Of a stretch of 64,000 bases of DNA, positions 10,265 through 20,489 are shown one piece after another; the stretch's first letter is position 1, and the number at the start of each line of letters is the position of its first letter. Position numbers and translations under genes: made by a program. Below the pieces are notes generated by a model. It was not told the origin of the DNA. It saw only the letters and a program-made list of their open reading frames with translations, and made no database searches. The DNA is from Cadophora sp. MPI-SDFR-AT-0126 (lineage: Eukaryota; Ascomycota; Leotiomycetes; Helotiales; Ploettnerulaceae). Location of the stretch: the NCBI GenBank assembly GCA_020747065.1, contig JAGMVK010000014.1, forward strand, positions 124,001 to 188,000. The letters run 5' to 3'.

Positions 10265-12086
10265 TAACGTCTAACCCCCCCCTTCCGGCCACCTCGCTTA
10301 ACCTTACCGCTCTTTATACCACCTAACTTCAATAATTATTTAATATTCTAATATCTAATCGATTTTTTTGAAATTTGGAATGTGAATTGATAATATTATG
10401 AAGCTTTAGTATACTGAATATAATGTTATATGCGCCCTTAAAGAAGTAGTAGGTAGTAAGTCCTTGCAGAAGGCATTGCTTAAGTAAGGTGTTCTAAGGT
10501 CTACCCTTATAAACCGCAACGCAATGATATAATTACGTAAGGAAGGTGCTAGTTACTTATAAAAGCTCCCTATAGTAATAGAGAATTAATTAACTAATTG
10601 GATTTTAACTTAAGAGGCTTTTAGCTATAGAGTTACCCACGCGTAGATACGGGTTTTTAGAGAGAGGCTTTTAGCCCTTTAAGGAGACTACCGCCCACTT
10701 AGAAAACACTAGATAGTACGGTTTTTAGCCTAGAATCCTATTCTTAAGATTAAGAGGTAAATATACATTGATTTTGTATGTATTAACTGCGCTTATTCTG
10801 AAGTTATTAGACTATAGTTCCAAAAATTAGAGATTCCGGATATCAAGGCAATTCCAGCCTCTTAATAATGGAATATAAACGAAACAGGTATTATAGAAGG
10901 TTATAGTCTTAATAGATATATTATAGGGAGTACGAAAAGCCGGAAGGTTCAAGGAAAATAGCTAGGCTCACGTGCTTAGACGATAATTATTAAGTGTGTA
11001 TTTGCTATAAGCGCCTTTACTTTTTTAGCTATAATCTATAAGGGAAAAATAGTTCAATAATAATAATTTCTATTTTAATTAGATATATTCAATTTATAGT
11101 ACTTCATAGCTACAAATAATAGGTGGATAATTAACTAAATAGCTTTAGAGTAGCTAAAAAAGGTCTTTATTCCTTAAACAAAACTATGTGATTATTTAGT
11201 AAGATTCCTTATTCTAAATAGCTATAGGAGCCACGAGACTACGGATTTCTTTTAGAGGTGCCTTAAGTATAATATATACCTTCTTTTCTTACCTGTATAT
11301 ACGTCATATATCTTGTAACTTCTTGATTTAATGGTTTTTTCATTTCTTAAGTGTGCCTACTAGAAAGAGCTTTAAAAGTTAAGTTTAATAATCAATTCTA
11401 CACTAATTAGTAAGCGCAATTTCCTTATATACTACGAGAAAGTACACTAAGAGAGTATTACGGCTTTAAATATTAAGTCTAAATAAAGATCTACAAGTCT
11501 ATAGCTAGTCTCTATAGCAAAGCTATTAATAAGCCCTTTGCTTCTAAAAAACAGTAATAAATCAATAAATCTAACTCTCCTAAAGCCTTAAGAAACGCTA
11601 ATACTACCTCTAGAGGTTTCCGATACTTTAATTAAGTTACACACTTTAAAGAATCGGAAAGAGATATACGTATAGATTTGTACCTTAACTAGCGGATTAT
11701 ATAATTAATTTTTAATTAAGTGTTTACTCTTTAGAAAAGTTATAAAGGGAATAAACAAAAGAGACTACGAATTAGGGAAGGCAAATATAAGGATCAAAGA
11801 ATTAGAAGAAAGATTAGAGTAAGTACAACTAAGAAAAAAGAAGAAAGTCCTAACTAATCCAAATTCCCAATTTATAATAACACGTATAATTAGGAAGGCT
11901 CAAATCGTAGCTAAAAAGCGTTAAATTAAACCTGTAGAATCAGAATTAGATAGAGATTCAGAGTCTATAATATCATGTATAGAGATTAACGCAGAATAGA
12001 GTTATTGAGTGTTGAAAATCAGGTGACGGAAATGGCGGGGTGGCCGGAAGGGGGGGGTGGCCGGAAGGGGGGGGGGTTAGACGTTA
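10265..12086 (+). mobile_element. Fot1/Pogo-type (Tc1-mariner superfamily) DNA transposon, RIP-degraded
   Basis: The element runs 10267-12084 (1,818 bp) and is flanked by TA at 10265-10266 and 12085-12086, the target duplication of Tc1/mariner elements. The ends are inverted: ACGTCTAACC, a C run, then TTCCGGCCACC at left, and the complement at right. The interior is AT-rich with stops everywhere. Near 11832-11999 the transposase tail is still legible on the plus strand (basic KKKKVLTNPNSQF, then IIRKAQI, then an acidic Asp/Glu/Ser-rich end), as in Fot1-like transposases. The right end carries an additional tandem copy of its terminal segment and a longer G run. Size and layout fit Fot1-type elements. 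Confidence 0.85.
12041..12084. repeat. Duplicated terminal repeat at the right end of the Fot1-like element
   Basis: TGGCCGGAAGGGGGGG occurs twice in tandem (from 12041 and from 12058) before TTAGACGT. The left end has one copy with 8 C; the right outer copy has 10 G. The pattern fits slippage or unequal exchange in a homopolymer at the terminus. Confidence 0.75.
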
Positions 12087-13210
12087 TTGGCAGACATCGA
12101 AACCATGAACCTTCAACCCGAGGACAAGCAAAAATGGGGTTCTCTATTCGCATCACACGAAGAAGTTTTACAGTCCTCCTATTTACCGTACATCTCAAAC
12201 CAACGAAAAGCCACAGTTGTCGCTCGGCGAGAGTTTGATAAAATCTCACAAACCGACCATGGTATCACAGCAGATATACACGTGCTAGAAATGTTCCTCG
12301 TGAGGCCTTTTCCGAGACTTATAAAATACCCATGTTTGCTCAGGGTAAGATCTAATCGATTCCAATTCTAATTTCGCATATAGAATGTGTACTGTACTAT
12401 ATTTTTTTTCTCTTCTGACATCTCGCAGGATCTCCGCAACCGAACCGAGGCAGACGAGAAGTCTCAAGCAGACCTCACATCCGGTATCGAAGTATTAGAA
12501 AGAGTACTTGGACAAGCTAACGCGGCCATCGAACTGGATCTGCGCAACGAGGCCGTAGAGAACTTGTGTGCCAGCGTGGAGGATTGGAAAGGTCTACAAT
12601 TGGAAAATTTTGGAGAACTCGTGCTGTTTGGGGAATATTCCGTTACGAGAGGGGGTGCTGGGAGGAAACAGGTATGGCACAACTATTCATGCGGCTGAAA
12701 AGTCCTCCGCTCACGACAGGAGCTTTGTTTATTTGGTGAACTTTATCTTGACTGACGATATGGCGAGCCGTTTCTGGCTTGTGTACCCAACAGTACAAAG
12801 TCTATCTCTTCGAGCGCATCTTACTCATCTGCAAGGACGTCACAGCGGCAAACAAGTCCGGAGACCAGGCTCCGTACGGTCAGGGAGACGCGACCCAAAG
12901 TAAGAATACGAACAACGATGCAATAGTTGTCCTCAGAGGTCGAATTTTCATGAAGAATTTGACGGAAGTTGAGAGACTGGTTTCGGAAGCGATTGAGGGT
13001 CCAAGTTCGTTCAAGATTTTTAAGGTTGGAATCTTGGGTTGGGCTGACAGGAGAGTAGGAGAATACCGAGTAAACATCACCTACGAAGCAGGGAAGGTAC
13101 CAGAATCTCTCTCTTTGCTGTTTACTAACGAGGCTATCATGGATAAATGGTACACGGCTATCGATGTCTTGCGGAGAAGTTCGGATAGACTCGAAATCAC
13201 CCCAAAATAG

Positions 13211-13893
13211 GAACATTGCACGCATAAATTCCTCCATACAAGTTTGGACTACCTCTCCTCATTCGATGGCGTATGCTCTCTGGTCCGAAGTAGGTCCTTC
13301 ACGTTGAACATCAGGCCAAGAAGATTTGAATTGTTGGTAAGCGAGATGAAAGTAAAACATATTCAGCAATCTAAAAGTAAAGACTAACTAAACGGCGAAA
13401 CTGAACAAAGGAGAATACAAAGGAGATGTAAAGAGTGTTTGTATATACCCCGATCAATTTCCTCCTCTTTCAAAGGATTGTTGATGTGCAATTTAGCTGA
13501 CGAGATAGCTCTTCTTCTTCCGCCCGTTTTCTCGCCTATATCGTTCGACGTCCGACCTTCATATCGCAGGTGTACCGCGGTTCCATCATGAGACTCCTAT
13601 GGGTCATTCTTCCTTCTTCGCTCCGCATTCCTCACCTCAGGAGGTAAGACTTCAGTGCAATTCATCAATCACGGACCATCACGTGATACTGAGTAGAAAT
13701 ATCTCCTTCTCTTCACGCAGCTTCCTAAGCAGGCCGCCCCCTCATCGCAAGCCATCCTCTCCATTTCCTCCCTCAGCACCCTCTCAATCTCAACCCCCTC
13801 TCAGAACCCATCATCCTCATCACCCCTCACCCTCCTAGCAATCCACCTCTCCCACCCCTTCGGCCAAGCACGGTCCAGCGATTCTGCGCCTCA
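13211..13893. other. Gene-free spacer after the Rho-GEF pseudogene
   Basis: No supported gene. Pyrimidine-rich stretches (CCTC/TTCC, 13720-13860) produce a spurious Ser/Pro-rich ORF from 13599. No tRNA or repeat is recognised. Confidence 0.4.
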
Positions 13894-14379
13894 CTCGTCA
13901 GCCAGCAGTATGATCTCAGCGAAGCGGTGGAGGTAACCCAGCGGACGGATGATCAGGATGATGCCCATATCGTCGAGGAGGTTGAGTAGCTCGATGTTTT
14001 GCAGGAAGGACATTGGTGAGAGGAGGAGGAGGATGCCGATGTCGTCGAAGGTGATGATGAGGGTTTGTAGGAGGTTGAGCATGTATTGTAGGGTGATAGG
14101 CGTGGTTTGGAGCGTGCTTGGATAGCAGCGTGAGTGGCGTGAGGATATGTCTGTTGAATATTGTTGATGATTTGTTTGTCGGTGGTGGTGCGTTAGGATT
14201 GGTGAGTCGCTGACGACGGGGAGAATTGATGTTCCAATCGACAAGTATAAATTCGATGTATCTTGATTGGCTGTCCAGTATGTACTGAAGAGCTCAGACA
14301 TCAACCTTGAGGTCAGGAATCCCTTTTTGTCCCTCCATGCCTCAGAGGACGTGGCCTCGCTGCCTGCACTACGACACAA
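13891..14379 (-). CDS. Doubtful hypothetical protein with hydrophobic repeats
   Basis: Open frame of 162 codons. Its second half is strongly aliphatic, with a recurring pattern: FDDIGILLLLSPMSFLQNIE followed by LLDDMGIILIIRPLGYLHRF, about 23 residues apart. The first half is low-complexity. I do not recognise a family. The complementary strand has a biased AGG/GAT-rich composition, which can create Leu/Ile-rich shadow frames, so it may not be a gene. No introns or promoter signals support it. Confidence 0.22.
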   Translation of the reverse strand: MCRSAGSEATSSEAWRDKKGFLTSRLMSELFSTYWTANQDTSNLYLSIGTSILPVVSDSPILTHHHRQTNHQQYSTDISSRHSRCYPSTLQTTPITLQYMLNLLQTLIITFDDIGILLLLSPMSFLQNIELLNLLDDMGIILIIRPLGYLHRFAEIILLADE

Positions 14380-16941
14380 GTGTGAATCAGAGCTCGCTGT
14401 GCGGTCATTTGATCTACCTTATCGTTGGACATCACGGATGAACTTCCATTTTTAAATCTGGCAGTCTAATATGATATGGTATTGCTTGGCATTGTTCGGT
14501 TAATATATCGAAGGCAAATGACTTGGTGCTGTTGGAGGGAACTGACTGGTTGATTGGTGATGCTTAGAGGAACCACGTCTCTCGCCTTGGAACAGCAGTT
14601 GATCCTAGTATCCACAGTCACAGGAAGCGGAGAGCATTGATTGAGGGAAGAAATTGTTATTGTGGGTAAATGATGCGAACTTCTCGCTTTGAAAAGGTGT
14701 GCTGATGCGTGGTGACATAAACAGTCTGTCTGGATCCATTTTGATGTTGTTTGTTGTTCACCTCTAGCGAGCCACGTCTGTCCAGCGAGGCGAATAGTAC
14801 CCACCCCACGATTGGATGGAGAGTTTTGGATAAAGTTGCAGGTAGACGCTGGCTCTGAATGAATTGGGACATGTAAGGCTATTTTCGCTTCCAAAAAGTC
14901 CGAGGCATCGTTCAATGGATCCTCGTCTCATCTCAACCCGACCGGATCTCGACTCCCAAAGAGAATACACATGACCCAAAATGCGGACGACGATTGGATC
15001 GGCATTCTGCTTCTGTGGAGCGGATGTGGCTTTTTGAACTTGCAGCTACTTCTTCCGGTTGTTCATCCAGACATTCCCCGGTGACATTGAAGACTGACAC
15101 CGCATTGTGGCTTGACTTCTGTCTGGATTTGGCCTGAAGCCTTTACCTGTCATGTGGTCAAAATGTGCTTGTTCTGAACTTTCGATGTGGGGTTCTTGCA
15201 TTTGCAGATGCCATGCCATGCTGTGCCACGAACAAATCTTCTCTCACCGTATTGCATCTCGAGTCCTACCTGTAAACCCCAGTTGAGGCCCCAGTTGAGG
15301 CCCTTCTAGCGACTGACTAAAGGAAATGGTGCTTCATCTGGCCCTTCGATGTGGGGTCTGAACTTGCCGGCGGTGTATTGGTTAAGGGCCAGGAACTTAC
15401 ATCCCCATATTGAATAATGCTTGAGTTGTTTGTTGTTCAAAGGGACCACGTCTCGCTTCTCTAAGGGTCTTGACCCGCACCATTAGATGCGGCATTCTGG
15501 GTTGGGAAGTCCTCGCAGATGCGATGCGATGCGTTGCGTGGTGACACAATCAAGACTCTACTGCACCACTGTACACCTATTTCTTAGTAAGACCCAGTGA
15601 GTGAGCTCCTCAACCATACTCCGTACCTCCCTCGTCTGTGTCTCGGTCAGGGGTACTCACCCACCCAACCCAACAAACCTCCACCCAAGAGAGGCAGGGA
15701 GGGAGGACAAGTGGATTGCGGATGCATGCAGGGAGGGATTGGACCACGTCACATCCCTCCCTCCCTCCCTCACATATCTTTCAGGGGCAGCGCCATTCGC
15801 CCGGGTCGGGCCCTTTTGTGGCACTTTGCGGCCCCTAATTGCCCTACTTGAGCCTTATGAGGAATGGTGGTTTCAATAAGAAAAGTCAGGCGGTCTGAAT
15901 TGGTCCATCTGGAATAAAAACGAACAAACGGTGAGGGTAGAGGAGTTGACAGGACAGAGAACACGCCTCACATTCCTCCTATTGACCGACTGATTGACTG
16001 ATTAAACGATTGATAGACCTCTTTGGATCCAGCTGAAGGTGCAGCCAAGGAAGGGAGTCCAGTCCAGTCCAGGCTTCGCTTCGCTTCTTCCTGGCTTCCC
16101 TTCCCTTCCCTTTTCCTTCCATTATTCTGGCTTCACGGGCCGTTCCACCCAACTGGATCGGATGTCTGTGAGTGGTTTAAAGGGGTCCAAATGGCTCCAC
16201 TCGGCTGTGCTTATCAAGCCTATCAAACATCTCAGACCCTGATCTAAGCTCGATCTATCGCGGCGGGATGTGTCCCGGAACATGTGAAAGCCAATGCGAG
16301 ATGTGATCTGCTGCCAGGGAAGATGGGTAGGCTGGGTGGGTTAGGTGGTCAAGTCAGGTTAAGTCAGGGCATGTGCTGTTGTGCTGTGGATACCTTCGTC
16401 TGGCTGAACATGGATCTTGTGGATGAACATGCATGCAAGCATGGATAGATACATGGTCAGACAAGCACATGCGGAGAAGGGAACAAGGGAAAAGGCCACC
16501 AGGTCCCCATTTCTTCCGGCCCTATTGTGTCTCCGTCGCAACCCATTGTCCTGTCCTATCCTATCCTCCATCCCAACTCATCTCGACAACACATCACCAA
16601 ATAAATCCACTGACTATGATTGTACATTAACAATCCCATCTCCTCTTCACTATCCACTCTTCACTCTCACTTACTACAATCATCAATTCTGCAGACTCTC
16701 TCAATTCCGAAATCCCGCGCCAAACCCACACATGGACTGACTCCACATCACATTGATTGCCTTGCTGACAGCCGAGTTAACTTCGGCCCGACACGCGACT
16801 CGACTCGACTCTCACGAAATCGTCATCAAAAGCCTCACCCTTCTTTCTCCCATTCAACCCTCGCCCTCCTCAGGAACAACTACCGGCGTTCGATAGAACG
16901 CAGCGCATCAAACCCAATCCAAACTTAAAACCAAACTCAAA
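14380..16941. other. Gene-poor spacer and leader of the coiled-coil gene
   Basis: No convincing coding region. There are small repeats: CCCAGTTGAGGCC in tandem at about 15280-15303, a CCCT run around 15755-15772, and a GATGC run near 15520-15533. Two loosely similar stretches (about 14690-14790 and 15420-15570) share TTGTTTGTTGTTCA, CCACGTCT and GCGTGGTGACA in changed order, suggesting an old rearranged duplication. The last 400 bp before 16942 are C/T-rich, as in many fungal promoters and 5' leaders. Confidence 0.4.
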
Positions 16942-18408
16942 ATGTCCAAGCAGCCGTGGGATTCTTTCCTTCCCTCCGGCGCTGTCGATGCTCCTCGTCG
17001 AGCCTTCCCGCGCAGTGACTCTACCATCTCGCCCATGATGGTCCCTCGCAGTATCCCCGACTATATCTCTTCTGCTCATTCCAGCAATGCAGGCACTCCA
17101 AACACCTTCATGTCATCACATTCGCCCTCACAGCACCAGCCCATCTCACCACCGAAGACTCGGAGTGCCAGCGCAGAGGACAGCACGGCTGCCTTGGTGG
17201 AAGATTGGCGGACATATACCCAGAAGTTGAGGACTCAGAACGAAGGCGAGAGAGCCCACATGGCTGCGGATAGAGCGAGGCTGGAAGAGGTTATGGCAGA
17301 GGAGAGAGCGCTTTGGGATAAGGAGCGAGATATCCTGAAGGCACGAATTGCTGAGTTGGAGGCAGAACTGGAGAAGAAAGCAAGCAGCTCGATCTTTACT
17401 CCCGTCAAACAACCAACCGCAATCAACTATGCCAGTCCTGGGTCAAATTCCGCTTCTGTAACAGGTAGCATCGACAGTGCTACGCGATCGATCCCGCAAG
17501 AAAAGGGGAGAAATGCGGACGGTACCCCATTCTACGCACCTGCACCACGGAACCCGAGCCGAACGTTCGATCCATCCGAGGCAGAAGAGATGCGAGTGGA
17601 CTCAATCACAACGGCTCGAGAGAGTGCTATTCGTGTTACAAGCAAAGAGCTCAAGTCGTCTGATTTCGGGATTCAGTCTCCTCCCAGTGGTCACGACTTG
17701 AACACGATCAACGAAAGTCCCGCGGAAAGCATCGATATATCCCACATTCAGCCCGAGTTGGAAGGCGTATCTATCAAAGCTTCCGCTGTATCCCCAACTT
17801 TCATCCAGAATGTCATGAGTCCGCGCTCGCCGTCAAAACTCTCTCCCGACATCAAACCACCTGGTCGAGACGTCGCGGCCCGAGTCAGAAGTCCATCGCA
17901 GGAGGAGAAGGACCGGATGACATTGGAGGTTGCCTGTCAACCGGAAAATAGAAGATTGACGATGCATGCTGGCCATACACCAAACCACTCCGTTTCCAAA
18001 TTCTCCTTCTTGAGTGGAGATGCGGAGAGCGGAAACGCAACACCAACTCAGGAGCACCACGAGGAACCAGATAGCGTCCACAGGCCTTCAATTGCACCTG
18101 AGTATGATGGACCGGCTGAAGAGGAACTCCACGATGAGGAAGATGGAGATAGAGAACTTTCTGGCCCGCTCGGTCTGACCAATGATCTGACCAAGGATGA
18201 CCCATTTCTAGCAGTGCTGGTTAACAAGCTTGAGGTGGAAGCTAAAGCGAGAGCAAGCGCCGATGCGAGTCCAACGAGCGAGACTGGACGAAGACTAAGT
18301 CCTCCCAGGACACTGCAGGACGAGGACGAGGAAGAAGATAAAGACGAAGGTCCCGTGCTAAGACTCAAGCCAAGCACCAACTTTGGCCGGCCTTTGGGAA
18401 GCATCTGA
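16942..18408 (+). CDS. Fungal coiled-coil protein of unknown function
   Basis: Single-exon frame of 488 residues that I cannot assign to a named gene. The layout is a Ser/Pro-rich N-terminus (MSKQPWDSFLPSG), a heptad-rich coiled coil at about residues 85-147 with many Glu/Arg/Leu (RARLEEVMAEERALWDKERD), then a disordered Ser/Pro-rich middle. A conserved-looking block follows (LEVACQPENRRLTMHAGHTP), and near the C-terminus another (DDPFLAVLVNKLEVEAKARA) precedes an acidic run (DEDEEEDKDEG) and the ending LRLKPSTNFGRPLGSI. Many SP/TP sites (SPRSPSKLSP) suggest phosphorylation by proline-directed kinases. The two compact blocks in otherwise disordered sequence are what I would expect of a conserved scaffold protein. 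The ATG is in good context (AAAATGTCC) after a long C/T-rich leader. Confidence 0.85.
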   Translation: MSKQPWDSFLPSGAVDAPRRAFPRSDSTISPMMVPRSIPDYISSAHSSNAGTPNTFMSSHSPSQHQPISPPKTRSASAEDSTAALVEDWRTYTQKLRTQNEGERAHMAADRARLEEVMAEERALWDKERDILKARIAELEAELEKKASSSIFTPVKQPTAINYASPGSNSASVTGSIDSATRSIPQEKGRNADGTPFYAPAPRNPSRTFDPSEAEEMRVDSITTARESAIRVTSKELKSSDFGIQSPPSGHDLNTINESPAESIDISHIQPELEGVSIKASAVSPTFIQNVMSPRSPSKLSPDIKPPGRDVAARVRSPSQEEKDRMTLEVACQPENRRLTMHAGHTPNHSVSKFSFLSGDAESGNATPTQEHHEEPDSVHRPSIAPEYDGPAEEELHDEEDGDRELSGPLGLTNDLTKDDPFLAVLVNKLEVEAKARASADASPTSETGRRLSPPRTLQDEDEEEDKDEGPVLRLKPSTNFGRPLGSI

Positions 18409-20489
18409 TTTCTTTCTACGAAGTTCTTAGCATGGAGCATTTTCAATTTTTCGACTTCAGCACGCGATCTCACAGAGTGTCGCTAGACTTTTGTCAACCC
18501 CTTGACACGACACGACACAAATCGACACATTTCTTTGTCTCATGTACATTCATACTGGTTAGGTCACAGCATCAGACCTTACATCAGGACCAGGCGGTAA
18601 AGTTCACATCGAAGTACGGGAACGGTTATATTCACATTCACATTTGCGCGGGACCGCAAGGGAAAAGAATTGGGAATGGAAAACTTCACACACACCAGCA
18701 CATCATTTCAGCGGGCAGGAAATTATCAAAAGAAAAAGCACAAAGAAAAAGGAGCAAGACCGGAGCACTACATTGGACCGAGGAGGAAATTTTCTCTACT
18801 CTGGCAGTTTTTTTTTTTTACGGGTCATGGATGCTTCTAACTTTGGGATGGAAGGATTGGGACGGATTGGTGTAAGACACGGAATGGAAGAAAGGAATAC
18901 CCCAGCACAGCACCGTTGACACAGTCTAAAAGCAGAGAAGACAAAAGGAAGGAAAAGAAATAGAATACAGGACCAGACAGTACAGACAGACTGGAAGTCC
19001 GCTACCTAATTTTTTCTTTTGTTTTGGAGAAGGTCAAAGCGAGATCTTGGGGGAAAGTGTGGTCTATGAGCGGCGCTGGGCGGAATGGAGCAGAGCAGAG
19101 GTTGTTGGCCGAGCACTGGGGACCGATGATGAAGTGTGTCCACATAGATGAGAAATAGGATCAGAAGATCATGAGAAGAGGAGAGAGAATTCAAAGATAC
19201 CCCGTTACAAACATACATATGCATATACTGCTCGCTTGTTTCGCTTATCTTGGTTACTGATTGACTAACTGAATATAATAATGATTTGATCTCACTTTAG
19301 CACTTTCGCTTATTCTTATTCTTGCTGCCCGTTACTGCCTTTGGAGACGAGACTGAAGAGAGGAGAGAATGGGAGCATGAATGAGATGAGATGAGGGCTG
19401 GAAGGATGACGATGTAGGTGTGAGTGAGTGAGCGAGTGTGTTTCATTGAAATTGAACTTGTGGACATGCACGCAGGAAAAAAAAGAAGAGAAAGAAAAAG
19501 GATCTAGCTCTCTGTATAGGAGAATAGAATCAATCCGAGGTAGCTGTGCGGTTCGTTCTGGTTGTTCCGGTATCACTGTTGTATCCTCTTGCGGAAAGTC
19601 CATTACCAGGCGGGTACGTGAGTGGATTCTCTTCTATCTAGACTATACAGAATACAGAATATAGAAGGAGCATTTATAAATGTATGCAGATAAGCTAGGT
19701 GGCGTAAACATCGAGGTGAGGTGAACTCAGCGCAGCTGGAATAATCATGTCTGTTTAGCCATATCTACATCACATCACGTTACATTGAAGCAAGAAGGAG
19801 GACACCAGAATCCTGTTTGTATAGGAAGCACTGCTTGCGCTAGCTACTTCAGGAATGATTATGAATTTTGAAAATTTGAAATCGAGAATTGATCGATCAG
19901 GGTATAGAAGCTTTCCCCAACTCCAGAAGCCAGAAATAGAAACATGATGAAAGAAGAGTTTCCCTTCCGCTAATGTCAAGCGAGAAAAAAGGCTGTGATT
20001 ATTGTACAGAAGAACCGACTGCTTTTGCCATTGAACGCCGCCCGCTTTGAGGACTCCCGTGCCACCTAGTTGAATGTGAATCTGAATTTGAACAAGCACG
20101 AGGAAGCCAGCTGCCTGGCGCTTGGAAGGATTATGGTGAATATTTGATTAGTTGAAAGTGTGGAAAAGTCCTATAGTTTATAAGCATGTTTCTGATAGTT
20201 GAGTGGTGCTGAAATAGAAAACATACCTTATTTACATCGAATGAATTGCTGTATTGCAAGAGCTCCCCAGATGTTTGGAAAGTAGTTCGCGACATCGGGA
20301 TATGCCCCACGCGGGTTGACATTCGGCTGCAAGCACCGAAGTCCAACCTGATGTTGGTGGAAAAGATAATTGAATCTTTGAACCTGACCTCAAATCAAGT
20401 GATGGGTAAAGGGGTCTTCGCATATCGGCCAGACCTCAATAATTCTCAGCACTTTGAATGTAAGTAGGAACGTATCGAGGGTTTCTGGC
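18409..20489. other. Gene-free spacer
   Basis: About 2.1 kb between the coiled-coil gene and the Myb-like gene's 3' end. ORFs here are short and without family features. Purine-rich tracts (18720-18790, 18930-18970, 19470-19500) and a run of T at 18809-18819 are the main structure. No RNA gene is recognised. Confidence 0.4.

Larger units (their letters stand above)
9482..13210 (+). pseudogene. Cdc24-like Rho guanine-nucleotide exchange factor, broken by a transposon
   Basis: Exon pieces 9482-9859, 9973-10266, 12087-12344, 12429-12671 and 12794-13210 would encode about 529 residues. The N-terminal part resembles the Cdc24 calponin-like region (LLQTHINLIQRIKEI, FGDDVTGFMK). The DH (Rho-GEF) domain starts at RRLVIQELVHTERAYIQSL and resumes after the insertion at ADIETMNLQ, with the conserved LVRPFPRLIKYPCLLR. 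A PH domain follows (KVYLFERILLICKD to MDKWYTAIDVL). Cdc24 activates Cdc42 in polarity. This copy ends straight after the PH domain with no PB1 domain, so it is a short paralogue rather than the essential gene. Two lesions inactivate it: a TAA at 10189-10191 and the Fot1-like insertion at 10267-12084. The frame closes exactly if the element and one TA are removed, so the insertion is the main break and is fairly clean. Confidence 0.88.

Noticed and set aside
13599..13838. Ser/Pro-rich ORF in C/T-rich DNA
   Set aside because: Pyrimidine bias alone explains the open frame; no start context or domain.
15755..15772. CCCT run as a possible transposon end
   Set aside because: Simple repeat without a complementary terminus or target duplication nearby.
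15597..16928. Several overlapping ORFs in 15.6-16.9 kb
   Set aside because: Multiple frames open at the same place in repetitive C/T-rich DNA; consistent with leader and promoter of the coiled-coil gene.
18432..20467. ORFs in the 18.4-20.5 kb spacer
   Set aside because: Short and composition-driven, with no splice-consistent exon chain.
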